Shown: positions 7,295-14,889 of the stretch, in pieces | Position numbering within the stretch: the stretch's first letter is position 1 | Layout of the letters: every line of letters starts with the position of its first letter | Position numbers and translations under genes: made by a program | The notes under the pieces: model-generated | The model's database searches: none | What the model saw: only the letters and a program-made list of their open reading frames with translations | What the model was told of the DNA's origin: nothing | Origin: Gemmatimonadales bacterium UBA2975 | Lineage (GTDB): Bacteria; Gemmatimonadota; Gemmatimonadetes; Longimicrobiales; Gaopeijiaceae | Assembly: GCA_002348265.1 (NCBI GenBank) | Contig: DEAT01000058.1 | Span: forward strand, 996 to 20,475 | Direction of reading: 5' to 3' | Length of the DNA stretch: 19,480 nt

Positions 7295-8235
7295 TGGCCC
7301 GATCCTGATTCTCTAATCCGTTTTTTTACATTCAGTGGCACGCGAGTCCCGTACTCTGTGATACCGGAGAGTCGGCTGAAGTAGCTGTACGCTGCTTTTT
7401 GGGCGGCTTCAATCACGGCTCCTCCATCTCCACCGTAATTGGACATTACGGTTATTACGTATGGCCGATCCGGTACGTCAACGATTGCCCAGACAGTCGC
7501 CACTCCGGTGATTCCTCCTGGCTTGAATGCGATTGGTATGGCGTTGGGCACTGGCCTGCGAATCGGTCCTCCTTTTGGAATGGAAAGAATCTCGATAACA
7601 CGAGCACACGCGATCTCGCTCATCGGTAGTTCACAGTTGGCGATCCTTTTCATGATCTCTGCTGCATCTCTAGGAGTCGAGAGATTTTCATTTCCGCGAG
7701 CCGACTCCTCTGGTTGAATCATTTTTCTCTGCAGCAGAGTATTCGGTGCACCAAGTGAGGCCGAAAGAGCGTTGATAGGACCCATCCCCAACTCATCGAT
7801 CAATATGTTCGTTGCTGTATTGTCGGAGTGGAGGATCATGTAGATGGCGTAGTCTTCCAAGGATAGGGCTGATCCTCCATCGGTCAGTACACCGAGCACT
7901 CCACTGCCACCCGTCCTCACCTCTTCTGTCATCTCTATCCGCTTTGACAGGAGGCCCGGATCTGATTCAGCTCGGCGAAATAGCTCAAGGAGAATAGGGA
8001 TCTTGATCGCGCTCGCTTGAGGAAAGATGAAGTCGTCCCGGACGGCGAATCGATCTCCACTGCTGAGATCGAGCACGTGTATGCCAGCTACGCCTTCGTA
8101 ACGCTCCGCAATCGATGATAATTCTGAGTGGAGGTGTTCCTGGATCAGGCCAAGTTGTTCGGCCTCTTGGCCAGAAAGCGCTGGTGTGAACGGGAGTAAC
8201 GCTCCCAAAAGAAAAGCGGTTCGAGCTATGCGCAT
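7291..8235 (-). CDS. Exported class A beta-lactamase-fold serine hydrolase
   Basis: This 314-residue protein starts at the ATG at 8235 with a Sec signal peptide (MRIARTAFLLGALLPF, cleavage near 21-22). The frame is open upstream to 8376, but that part overlaps the preceding gene and adds no family sequence. It has the class A / DD-peptidase fold markers SAIK (75-78, nucleophile S75 and K78) and SDN (137-139). The third motif reads KPGG (238-241) instead of the usual KTG/KSG. The omega-loop region (about 170-188, ending STP) lacks a clear ExxLN; E176, E177 and E183 are nearby acids. Beta-lactam hydrolysis is therefore not assured. A periplasmic acylase, esterase or peptidase role is equally possible. 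It is coupled by a 4-nt ATGA overlap to DUF3311 and the symporter, which argues for a nutritional role. Confidence 0.88.
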   Translation of the reverse strand: MRIARTAFLLGALLPFTPALSGQEAEQLGLIQEHLHSELSSIAERYEGVAGIHVLDLSSGDRFAVRDDFIFPQASAIKIPILLELFRRAESDPGLLSKRIEMTEEVRTGGSGVLGVLTDGGSALSLEDYAIYMILHSDNTATNILIDELGMGPINALSASLGAPNTLLQRKMIQPEESARGNENLSTPRDAAEIMKRIANCELPMSEIACARVIEILSIPKGGPIRRPVPNAIPIAFKPGGITGVATVWAIVDVPDRPYVITVMSNYGGDGGAVIEAAQKAAYSYFSRLSGITEYGTRVPLNVKKRIRESGSGQ

Positions 8236-8267
8236 GGACGGATCCCTAGGTGATGAAGGGGGCAATC

Positions 8268-9383
8268 CTAGCCTGCATCGAGCTTCTTCGCACCCGGTTG
8301 AGAAGGGTATGTGGTGAGAATGCCTTCGACGACGGAAAGCTCCGACGGTGACCATGTGCCCATATCGATCGGCCACTCGCCTCTTGATCCTGGAGGTATA
8401 CGTATCTTGAGGACTGTCTCTTGCAATGTGAGTGGTTCACCAGGTGTCATTGAGGGATTCCCAACATATTCGTATACCCAGATTGCTTTCTCGTCGTTAG
8501 GACCGAAAACCTCGAAGCCTGAATCGTCAATTGTCAGTGCAGTGCCTTCATCTAGACCGATGCCCCTCACACCTGCTTTTCCCGTCAACAATGAAAACCG
8601 AGCCAGGAAGGCAATTAAACGACCTTCGCGATGACGTTCGGAGAAGTGGGAGTCGATCAGGGTGCTGTTCAGTTCTGGTTGAGCTAAAGGTGAGAGGGAG
8701 ATGGATACGTTACTGCTAAGTGGGTCTGCTAAAGCCTCGTCAGATGTTATTGATCCTTCACGTGCGTCAAAGACACCTTCACCAAGCGACATAGCGCCTG
8801 CGCTCGTTCCTCCTATCGTTATTTGCCTAGTTATGGTTTGCTGGAGTTGCTCGTGAAGCGTCTGAGGCCACAGACCCAGATAGTTCCACTGGCTTCCTCC
8901 TGCTAACCAGATGGCCTCGGCGTGTTTGATTTTGCATAGGACTCCCGGGTCCGTTCCTGCTTCGGGTACGTCGAGTCGGATGGTCACTGCCGCGTTCGGT
9001 TGCGGATCCGTTTCGAGTTCCCACATGAAATAAGACGGGTAGCTCGTGGTTGATCCACTGGCTCTCAGAATGAGGACATCTCCTCCCGCTGCTCCTTGCA
9101 GAAAGCCTACCATGGCCTGGTCGTTTTCTGCACCTCCACCCATAAGTACGATCTGTCGTTCGTGCGACAAAATCGTGTTCGTAAATACGCCCGGCCCAGC
9201 CTGAGTTACTCCATATCCTGGCGGTGCACAGATACTCTCCGGGAGATCGAGTTCTAGGAGTTCGTTGGAGTCGGCGGTACACGCAGCAAGACTTAGCAGT
9301 GCTGCGCTAAGAAGACCGATAGAAATGGTTTTGACCGAGGGTTCCTGTGGGCAGGGGAGATGTATGGCGCCACTCAGCTTCAC
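8268..9383 (-). CDS. Cyanophycinase-like (peptidase S51 family) lipoprotein
   Basis: The protein has 371 residues from a GTG at 9383, the only start codon before the signal sequence. Its upstream region overlaps the stop of the preceding hydratase gene, 6 nt away. The signal (SIGLLSAALLSLAAC) ends in lipobox LAAC with C35, so it should be a lipoprotein in the outer or inner membrane. The class I glutamine-amidotransferase-like fold shows IVLMGGGAEND (78-88), IWLAGGSQWNYL (158-169) and the nucleophile elbow GGTSAGAMS with S194. Then comes GIGLDEGTALTID near the C-terminus. Cyanophycinases release beta-Asp-Arg dipeptides from cyanophycin. Relatives include S51 dipeptidases and isoaspartyl-type enzymes, so the true substrate is open. 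An extracytoplasmic location suits degradation of an external polymer or peptide. Confidence 0.85.
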   Translation of the reverse strand: MKLSGAIHLPCPQEPSVKTISIGLLSAALLSLAACTADSNELLELDLPESICAPPGYGVTQAGPGVFTNTILSHERQIVLMGGGAENDQAMVGFLQGAAGGDVLILRASGSTTSYPSYFMWELETDPQPNAAVTIRLDVPEAGTDPGVLCKIKHAEAIWLAGGSQWNYLGLWPQTLHEQLQQTITRQITIGGTSAGAMSLGEGVFDAREGSITSDEALADPLSSNVSISLSPLAQPELNSTLIDSHFSERHREGRLIAFLARFSLLTGKAGVRGIGLDEGTALTIDDSGFEVFGPNDEKAIWVYEYVGNPSMTPGEPLTLQETVLKIRIPPGSRGEWPIDMGTWSPSELSVVEGILTTYPSQPGAKKLDAG

Positions 9384-9389
9384 TTCCGG

Positions 9390-10172
9390 TTAGCGCCCCT
9401 TGAAATTCGGTTTCCTTTTCTCGACGAATGCTGTGACCCCTTCGCGTCCATCTTCGGATGCGAAGGCGTCGAGGAAACGATCTTTTTCGTACAGCAACCC
9501 TTCCGCCAATGGCTTCTCGGAGGCCGCTCTGATCGCTGCTTTCGCGAGTTGCAGAGAGACAGGGCTCCAGCGCGACATGCGTTCGGCCAGTTGAAAGGCT
9601 CGTTCAAGGTGCTCGCCTTCCTCGACTAGGATGTCAATGTACCCTATCCGGTGTGCTTCTTCAGCCTCGATGAAGTCACCAGTAAGGCTGATGATTGAAG
9701 CCCATCCGTGACCGACTAGGCGAGCTAGACGCTGAGTCCCTCCACCGCCCGGAATTAACCCTATTCTGATCTCGGCTTGGCTGATTCTTGCCGTGCGATC
9801 AGCGACACGGATGTCACATGCAAGGGCGAGTTCTGAACCACCGCCAATACAGAAGCCGTGGATGGCACAGATGACGGGCTTAGGAAAGTCGGCTACGGTC
9901 TCGTAGACTCTTCGCTGCGTATAAAGCTTACGCTGTTCTTCGGGCGTGCGTTCTGCAAATTCAGTGATATCTGCACCAGCGACGAACGCTTTCTCTCCGG
10001 CGCCGTGAAGCACGACTACCCGGACGTCGTCGTCTAATGCGAGTTCGTCGAACGTTTCCCGAAGGATACGGCGAACCTCCGCGTTGAGCGCGTTAAGCTT
10101 CTCGGGCCGATTGAGGGTTATGACGGCGATGTGGTCTTCGCGCTTCTCTAGCAGAACCGGTACGTCGGCCAT
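9390..10172 (-). CDS. Enoyl-CoA hydratase (crotonase family)
   Basis: Adds water to trans-2-enoyl-CoA to give 3-hydroxyacyl-CoA in the cytoplasm. The start is set at the ATG at 10172 (260 residues), because GGAG lies 5 nt before it; an adjacent TTG one codon upstream is too close to that site. The oxyanion-hole segment FVAGADITEF is at 63-72. Both catalytic glutamates of true hydratases are present: E114 (GGGSELALACD) and E134 (AEIRIGLIPGGGGTQRL). The length is normal for the family. It lies 100 nt after the 3-hydroxyacyl-CoA dehydrogenase gene and 6 nt before the cyanophycinase-like gene. With the neighbouring thiolase and dehydrogenase it could serve as a PaaF-type 2,3-dehydroadipyl-CoA hydratase or as a general short-chain hydratase. 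Confidence 0.93.
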   Translation of the reverse strand: MADVPVLLEKREDHIAVITLNRPEKLNALNAEVRRILRETFDELALDDDVRVVVLHGAGEKAFVAGADITEFAERTPEEQRKLYTQRRVYETVADFPKPVICAIHGFCIGGGSELALACDIRVADRTARISQAEIRIGLIPGGGGTQRLARLVGHGWASIISLTGDFIEAEEAHRIGYIDILVEEGEHLERAFQLAERMSRWSPVSLQLAKAAIRAASEKPLAEGLLYEKDRFLDAFASEDGREGVTAFVEKRKPNFKGR

Positions 10173-10272
10173 CAAGACTCCATTGGTCAGATGAATGCGG
10201 TCAGCAGTGTGAAAAAACTCTCTGTCACCTCTGGTCCACTTAAGATTTGAGGAACCGATTGGGTGCCTCTGC

Positions 10273-11127
10273 CTACCATGAATAGAAGCCTTCTCCTGAC
10301 TTCTTGCCCAGCCTTCCTTCTGCGACCATCTGTCGAAGTAGGTTGGGGGGTGTGAAGGCGTCCGAGCCTAATGCCTCATGCAGGTACTCGGCAATTTTAA
10401 GTCGCACGTCGAGTCCTACGAGGTCGGTGAGTTTGAGCGGTCCCATGGGGTGGCGGTAGCCTAGCTCCATTGCTTTGTCGATATCCTCAGGCGATGCGAC
10501 ACCTTGTTCGACCATCCGGATGGCTTCCATCCCTAGTGCGATTCCTAGCCGAGACGATGCAAAGCCTGGAGCATCCCGAACTACGATCGGTTCTTTCCCA
10601 AGCCTTCGTGCAAACTGAACTGCAGCTTCTAGAGTCGCGTCAGATGTTTGGGCCCCCCATACGACTTCTACGAGCGCCATGATATGAACTGGGTTGAAGA
10701 AGTGCATTCCCACAAAGCGGCTGGGACTCCTCAACGATGAAGAGATCTGAGCAATCGAAAGCGAGGATGTGTTCGTCGCGAGAATGGCATGATCCGGAAC
10801 TGCTGATTCGACTTCTGCGAAAATCGACTCTTTTAGGTCGATGGCTTCGGGGGCCGCCTCCACCACCAGGTCGACTCCGGTCACTGCTTCTGAAATGCTC
10901 CCCGTTGTCGTGATATTTTCTAAGGTCCTGTCTCGGACATCTTTAGTCAGCTTCCCGCGGGCGATCCCCTTGTCGAGATTGTCACGAATTTTATCAATAC
11001 CAGCTGACGTGGCACTGTTGTTGGCGTCAAACAGGCGCACCAGACAGCCGATCATGGCGCTGACTTGAGCTATGCCATGCCCCATAGTACCGGCTCCGAG
11101 AACTGCTACAGTGCGGATCTCGCTCAC
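10273..11127 (-). CDS. 3-hydroxyacyl-CoA (3-hydroxybutyryl-CoA type) dehydrogenase
   Basis: NAD-dependent oxidation of 3-hydroxyacyl-CoA to 3-oxoacyl-CoA. The GTG at 11127 is chosen: it shares GTGA with the thiolase stop, and gives 284 residues starting MSEIRTVAVLGAG, matching the usual 280-285. The longer frame to 11250 only runs back into the thiolase gene. The Rossmann motif GAGTMG is at 11-16. NTSSLSI is at 119-125. The catalytic His is H142 with N145 in GMHFFNPVH. The C-terminal helical dimerisation domain includes GYRHPMGPLKLTDLVGLD. Translational coupling to the thiolase supports one pathway. It may act as PaaH-type 3-hydroxyadipyl-CoA dehydrogenase or on butyryl-chain substrates; sequence alone does not decide. 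Confidence 0.93.
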   Translation of the reverse strand: MSEIRTVAVLGAGTMGHGIAQVSAMIGCLVRLFDANNSATSAGIDKIRDNLDKGIARGKLTKDVRDRTLENITTTGSISEAVTGVDLVVEAAPEAIDLKESIFAEVESAVPDHAILATNTSSLSIAQISSSLRSPSRFVGMHFFNPVHIMALVEVVWGAQTSDATLEAAVQFARRLGKEPIVVRDAPGFASSRLGIALGMEAIRMVEQGVASPEDIDKAMELGYRHPMGPLKLTDLVGLDVRLKIAEYLHEALGSDAFTPPNLLRQMVAEGRLGKKSGEGFYSW

Positions 11128-12323
11128 GCGATTTCCAAAAGGCTTGTAATGCCTTGACCAACGCCGATGCACATGGAGGCCATGCCTCGCGAAGCCTCTT
11201 GGCGTTTCATCTGGTGGACTAGCGTAACTACGATTCTGGCTCCTGAGCATCCCACTGGGTGCCCAAGAGCTATCGCTCCTCCGTTAACGTTCACACGTTC
11301 TGGATCGAGTCCTAGCTCGTTGATACATGGGATTGACTGCGCGGCAAAGGCTTCATTCAGCTCTACTATATCGATGTCATCTATCAACCACCCGTGTCTT
11401 GCTAGAGCTTTGCGGGTGGCTGGGACCGGTCCGATACCCATTCTGTGTGGCTCGACTCCTGCTACTGCTCCTCCGGCGATCCGAGCCATAGGTTCGAGGT
11501 TGAGCTCCTTTCCACGTTCAGCTGAAACTATAAGAAGCGCGGCTGCTCCGTCGTTAATTCCAGAGGAGTTTCCTGCTGTAACGCTGCCATTCTCCCTGAA
11601 AACTGGACGGAGTCTTGCTAAGGCTTCTGCTGTTGTGTCTGCACGCGGGTGCTCATCCGTATCCACGAGAATTGGATCACCTTTGCGTTGTGGCACGGAG
11701 ACAGGGACTAGTTCATCAACGAACACGCCTGCATCCATGGCTCTCTCTGCTCGCTGCTGACTTTCGGCTGCAAAGGCATCCTGCGCTTCACGTGAGACCC
11801 CGAACTCTTCTGCGATCACTTCTGCGGTCTCACCTAGACCGATCGTCCACTCCGGTGCGAAGGCAGGATTTGGAAAGCGCCAGCCCAGAACCGTGTCAGC
11901 GGTTTTAGGATGGCCTCGCGCGTAACCGACCTCTGGCTTTAGCATCACGAATGGAGAGCGGCTCATGCTCTCAACACCTCCCGCGATGAATACGTCGCCT
12001 TCTCCGGCTTGAATTGCATGGAAGCATGAGAGAAGAGCCTGCATTCCTGATCCGCAGAGGCGATTTACGGTTTGGCCCGGCACCTCGACTGGAAGTCCCG
12101 CCCGAAGCAGAGCCATCCGAGCGACATTACGGTTGTCTTCACCCGCCTGATTAATGCACCCTAAGAGCACGTCGTCCACAGTGCTTGGGTCTATATCATT
12201 GCGTTTAACGAGCTCTTCGATCGTTATTGCTGCTAGGTCATCTGGGCGAACGGGTGCCAGTCCTCCTCCGTGCCTACCAATCGGAGTTCGGACACCGTCG
12301 ATGATCCATGCTTCCCGTGTCAT
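11124..12323 (-). CDS. Thiolase, PcaF/PaaJ (3-oxoadipyl-CoA thiolase)-like
   Basis: Thiolytic cleavage of 3-oxoacyl-CoA; 399 residues, the family length. The nucleophilic Cys is C90 (VNRLCGSGM). H355 lies in GGAIALGHPVGCSG and the second Cys, C385, in MCIGVGQG. Stretches such as INQAGEDNRNVARM, FIAGGVESMSRSPFVM and the TVLGWRFPNP / VDTDEHPRADTT segments are typical of the 3-oxoadipyl-CoA thiolase branch (PcaF, PaaJ), which yields acetyl-CoA and succinyl-CoA. This is recognition from memory, so a general acetyl-CoA acetyltransferase cannot be excluded. AGGA lies 5 nt before the ATG. Its end overlaps the start of the dehydrogenase gene by 4 nt. Confidence 0.92.
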   Translation of the reverse strand: MTREAWIIDGVRTPIGRHGGGLAPVRPDDLAAITIEELVKRNDIDPSTVDDVLLGCINQAGEDNRNVARMALLRAGLPVEVPGQTVNRLCGSGMQALLSCFHAIQAGEGDVFIAGGVESMSRSPFVMLKPEVGYARGHPKTADTVLGWRFPNPAFAPEWTIGLGETAEVIAEEFGVSREAQDAFAAESQQRAERAMDAGVFVDELVPVSVPQRKGDPILVDTDEHPRADTTAEALARLRPVFRENGSVTAGNSSGINDGAAALLIVSAERGKELNLEPMARIAGGAVAGVEPHRMGIGPVPATRKALARHGWLIDDIDIVELNEAFAAQSIPCINELGLDPERVNVNGGAIALGHPVGCSGARIVVTLVHQMKRQEASRGMASMCIGVGQGITSLLEIA

Positions 12324-12363
12324 ATCGTCCTGTGTGGGTTAACTGGGGTCGGTTGGTGGCACG

Positions 12364-13824
12364 CTAGCCGTCAACCGCCACCCAGACGCTCTTAGTCTGC
12401 GTGTATTTTTCGAGGGCCGCCTCATGGCCAAGGTCTCGACCGAAGCCACTGGCCTTGTAGCCACCGAACGGCGATGCAGAATCATACTGGTTATATGTAT
12501 TGATCCACACTGTGCCAGCTTGGAGCTCTCGAGCCACTTTGTGTGCTTTACCGATATCCCTAGTCCAGACTCCAGAGGCTAATCCGTACATAGTGTCGTT
12601 GGCGACTTCGATTGCATGGTCGACATCCTCGACGGGGATCACAGCTGCGACGGGCCCAAAGATCTCCTCTTGAGCGATCGTCATGCTCGGGTCAACGTCG
12701 GCGAACACGGTGGCGGTTACGAAGTTTCCTTTCCCGTTGACGGTGGCCTGCTCTCCACCTGCGACTAGTCGCGCCCCGTCGTTTTTCCCCGATTCGACAT
12801 AGCCCAGCACCCGTTCTAGCTGTTCTTCGCTGACAATGGCACCGAGTCGGGTACTAGGATCCATAGGATCACCGATCGTCATCTTTTCGGCACGTGCAGT
12901 GAATTCTTCGAGAAAGTCGTCGTAGATCTCTCGCTCGACGAGGACTCGAGAGCCGGCAGCACACACTTCGCCTTTCCCGTAGAAGATCCCCGTAATTGCT
13001 CCCCGCACTGCTGATCTTACGTCTGCATCGGCAAGTACGATATTTGGGGATTTGCCTCCGAGTTCCAGAGACACCTTCTTGAGCGTGTCAGCACAACTCC
13101 GCATCACCATTTTCCCCACATCCGTAGAGCCGGTAAAGGCGACCGCATCAACGCCCGGATGAGCGACCAAGGCTGCGCCCGCTGTGTCTCCGAAGCCCGG
13201 TACGACGTTGAGGACGCCGGACGGGAACCCGACGTCAGCGGCTAGCTCTGCTAGGCGCAGTGACGATAAGGGTGTTTGTTCCGCTGGTTTCAGAATTACC
13301 GCATTCCCACACGCCAGCGCAGGGGCCACCTTCCAGGTCGCGAGGGAGAGAGGGAAATTCCATGGCGTTATACAACCGACTACACCGACCGGTTCGCGCA
13401 GCGTGTAGTTTAAGAACGGACCGGCAACCGGTATCGTGGCACCTTCAATCTTGTTGGCGAGGCCAGCGAAATAACGAAGATTCTCAATCACGCTTGGCAG
13501 GTCGACCTTGCGAGACTCAAAATAAGGTTTGCCGTTGTCGGCGGTCTCAAGAGCGCCGAGCTCGTCCGCGTTGGTTTGCACTGCATCGGCGAGCTTCCAC
13601 AGGAGACGAGAACGCTTGTGCGGGTTCATGTCCCGCCATTCTGGATTTATCAGTGCTTCCTTGGCTGCTTCGACTGCGCGGTCTATGTCTTCAGCCTGCC
13701 CGGACGCAATTTCAGCGATGGTATCGTGAGTCGCCGGGTTTATGGAAGCGAATGTGCTCCCATCCGTTGCGTCCGTCCACTCGTTTCCAATCCACATCTT
13801 ATCCCGGATCGTCTGTTCAGACAT
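12364..13824 (-). CDS. NAD(P)-dependent aldehyde dehydrogenase (ALDH1/betaine-aldehyde type)
   Basis: Oxidises an aldehyde to its acid; 486 residues from the ATG at 13824, which has AGGAG 5 nt upstream. An ATG 8 codons earlier (13848) lacks a ribosome site. Catalytic residues are N156 (TPWNFPLS), E254 (LELGGKSP) and the nucleophile C288 (GKGEVCAAGSR). FTGSTDVGK at 230-238 is the nucleotide-binding loop. It is not of the PaaZ type, whose aldehyde domain looks different. It better resembles betaine-aldehyde, phenylacetaldehyde or general ALDH1/2 enzymes. In this operon it probably oxidises an aldehyde to the acid that is later activated with CoA, but no CoA ligase is in view. Confidence 0.93.
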   Translation of the reverse strand: MSEQTIRDKMWIGNEWTDATDGSTFASINPATHDTIAEIASGQAEDIDRAVEAAKEALINPEWRDMNPHKRSRLLWKLADAVQTNADELGALETADNGKPYFESRKVDLPSVIENLRYFAGLANKIEGATIPVAGPFLNYTLREPVGVVGCITPWNFPLSLATWKVAPALACGNAVILKPAEQTPLSSLRLAELAADVGFPSGVLNVVPGFGDTAGAALVAHPGVDAVAFTGSTDVGKMVMRSCADTLKKVSLELGGKSPNIVLADADVRSAVRGAITGIFYGKGEVCAAGSRVLVEREIYDDFLEEFTARAEKMTIGDPMDPSTRLGAIVSEEQLERVLGYVESGKNDGARLVAGGEQATVNGKGNFVTATVFADVDPSMTIAQEEIFGPVAAVIPVEDVDHAIEVANDTMYGLASGVWTRDIGKAHKVARELQAGTVWINTYNQYDSASPFGGYKASGFGRDLGHEAALEKYTQTKSVWVAVDG

Positions 13825-13829
13825 TTCCT

Positions 13830-13834
13830 CTCCT
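13830..13834 (-). promoter_or_regulatory. Ribosome binding site deciding the aldehyde dehydrogenase start
   Basis: On the minus strand AGGAG lies 5 nt before the ATG at 13824. It favours this start over the ATG at 13848. Confidence 0.65.
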
Positions 13835-13858
13835 AGGGACTTACTCATGAATGTGAAA

Positions 13859-13881
13859 CGGGGCCCCGGAGCGCGTTCCGG
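13859..13881 (-). other. GC-rich hairpin between hydratase and aldehyde dehydrogenase genes
   Basis: A palindrome CGGGGCCCCG spans 13859-13868 and a competing stem CCGGA/TCCGG spans 13866-13881. They fall in the 69-nt gap between two genes of the same operon. No T run follows on the minus strand, so it is not a terminator. A role in mRNA processing or stability is possible but unproven. Confidence 0.4.
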
Positions 13882-13917
13882 ACTCCCCGCCTCTATAAGT
13901 TCTGCACCCAGTCAGCT

Positions 13918-14718
13918 TCAGTCTCCAGTGAACTCGGCAGCTCGCTTCTCCACATAAGCGTTTAGGCCCTCTTTTGCGTCACTGCTAGAAAAGAGCTGAG
14001 CCTGTAGCTCCCTTTCTAGCGCCAGAGCTAGTTCAAAAGGAAGTTCTGCACCTGTCTGCACCGAACGCTTGATAAGTCCGACTGCCTTGGTTGCCTTATT
14101 AGGCGTCGTGAATTGACTCGCGTATTCTAGCACTGCGGTTATAAAGGATTCGCGGTCCTCATGATCGTAGATCTCGTTAACGAGGCCGTGCTGATGCGCT
14201 TCGTCAAACCCGAAGGTTGTTCCTTCTGCCATCATCTGGATCGCTACCGGTTTGCCCACGAGACGAACAAGACGTTGGGTACCCCCAGTGCCAGGAAGAA
14301 CTCCTAGGGCTACCTCAGGTAGGCCGACTTTTCCAGCATCCTTACGGGCTATCCGAATGTCTGCGGCCATTGCGATCTCAAGCCCTCCGCCGACTGTGTG
14401 ACCGTTTAACGCAGCGATCACAAGCTTGGGTGTGTGCTCAAGCCGGTTTAGTGTCTCGTTTGCGTGCAGGCAGAAGCAATATTTCCATTCAGGATCTGCT
14501 TCTGAGAGCATGCCGATATTCGCACCCGCACAGAAGAACTTTTCACCCGCTCCGGTGATCACGATTACCTCAACTGACTGGTCGAAGCGCGCTTTTATGA
14601 TGCTCTGGTCCAACTGGCGCATCATCTCGTGTGTGTACGTGTTCGCTGGCGGATCGTCGAGAGTTAGGAGAGCTACCTTTCCACGAGCCTCGTAATGAAC
14701 CAATACCGAATCGGACAT
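13918..14718 (-). CDS. Enoyl-CoA hydratase/isomerase (crotonase family), first gene of the operon
   Basis: 266 residues, full family length. The N-terminal DDPPANTYTHEMM is a recognisable variant of the crotonase start. The oxyanion-hole segment is FFCAGANIGML (61-71). Both hydratase glutamates are kept: E114 (GGGLEIAMAADIRIA) and E135 (LPEVALGVLPGTGGTQRL). The insert PEWKYCFCLHANETLNRLEH at about 76-95 is unusually Cys/His-rich for the family. It may act as a second hydratase or as an isomerase such as PaaG, although two Glu residues fit hydratase better. No strong ribosome site is visible. It is the promoter-proximal gene of the nine-gene minus-strand unit. Confidence 0.92.
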   Translation of the reverse strand: MSDSVLVHYEARGKVALLTLDDPPANTYTHEMMRQLDQSIIKARFDQSVEVIVITGAGEKFFCAGANIGMLSEADPEWKYCFCLHANETLNRLEHTPKLVIAALNGHTVGGGLEIAMAADIRIARKDAGKVGLPEVALGVLPGTGGTQRLVRLVGKPVAIQMMAEGTTFGFDEAHQHGLVNEIYDHEDRESFITAVLEYASQFTTPNKATKAVGLIKRSVQTGAELPFELALALERELQAQLFSSSDAKEGLNAYVEKRAAEFTGD

Positions 14719-14835
14719 CTAAAATTTCCCGTAGTAAGTGGATGCTGACCGCTACCTTGTTCACTCGGAGACTAGGATGATCAATCAGAGTCTACGAGGA
14801 TTTGAAAGGTCCCAAGGCAAGACTCAGCGGTCAAC

Positions 14836-14849
14836 CGGGGAAAGCCCCG
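14836..14849. other. Short GC hairpin in the divergent intergenic region
   Basis: CGGGG (14836-14840) pairs with CCCCG (14845-14849) around an AAAG loop. It lies between the minus-strand operon and nfeD. No T run follows on either strand, so it is not a terminator; in the minus-strand transcript it would be in the 5' leader. Confidence 0.35.
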
Positions 14850-14889
14850 TACCCGCGTGCTGATGTTCAGTGATACGGGAGGGGGTTGC

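Noticed and set aside
7291..8235. Antibiotic resistance gene
   Set aside because: The fold and two motifs match class A beta-lactamases, but KPG replaces KTG, the omega-loop motif is unclear, and the gene is embedded in a catabolic operon, so a resistance role is not supported.
11128..11250. Longer start at 11250 for the 3-hydroxyacyl-CoA dehydrogenase
   Set aside because: It would run 123 nt into the thiolase gene and add 41 basic residues before the Rossmann fold. The GTGA overlap at 11124-11127 gives the family-typical N-terminus.
11167..11760. 197-codon plus-strand frame over the thiolase gene
   Set aside because: It is antisense to an intact thiolase with all catalytic residues, has low-complexity Ser/Thr/Pro/Ala composition and no ribosome site.
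13260..13850. 196-codon plus-strand frame over the aldehyde dehydrogenase gene
   Set aside because: It is antisense to a complete aldehyde dehydrogenase and its translation resembles no protein family.
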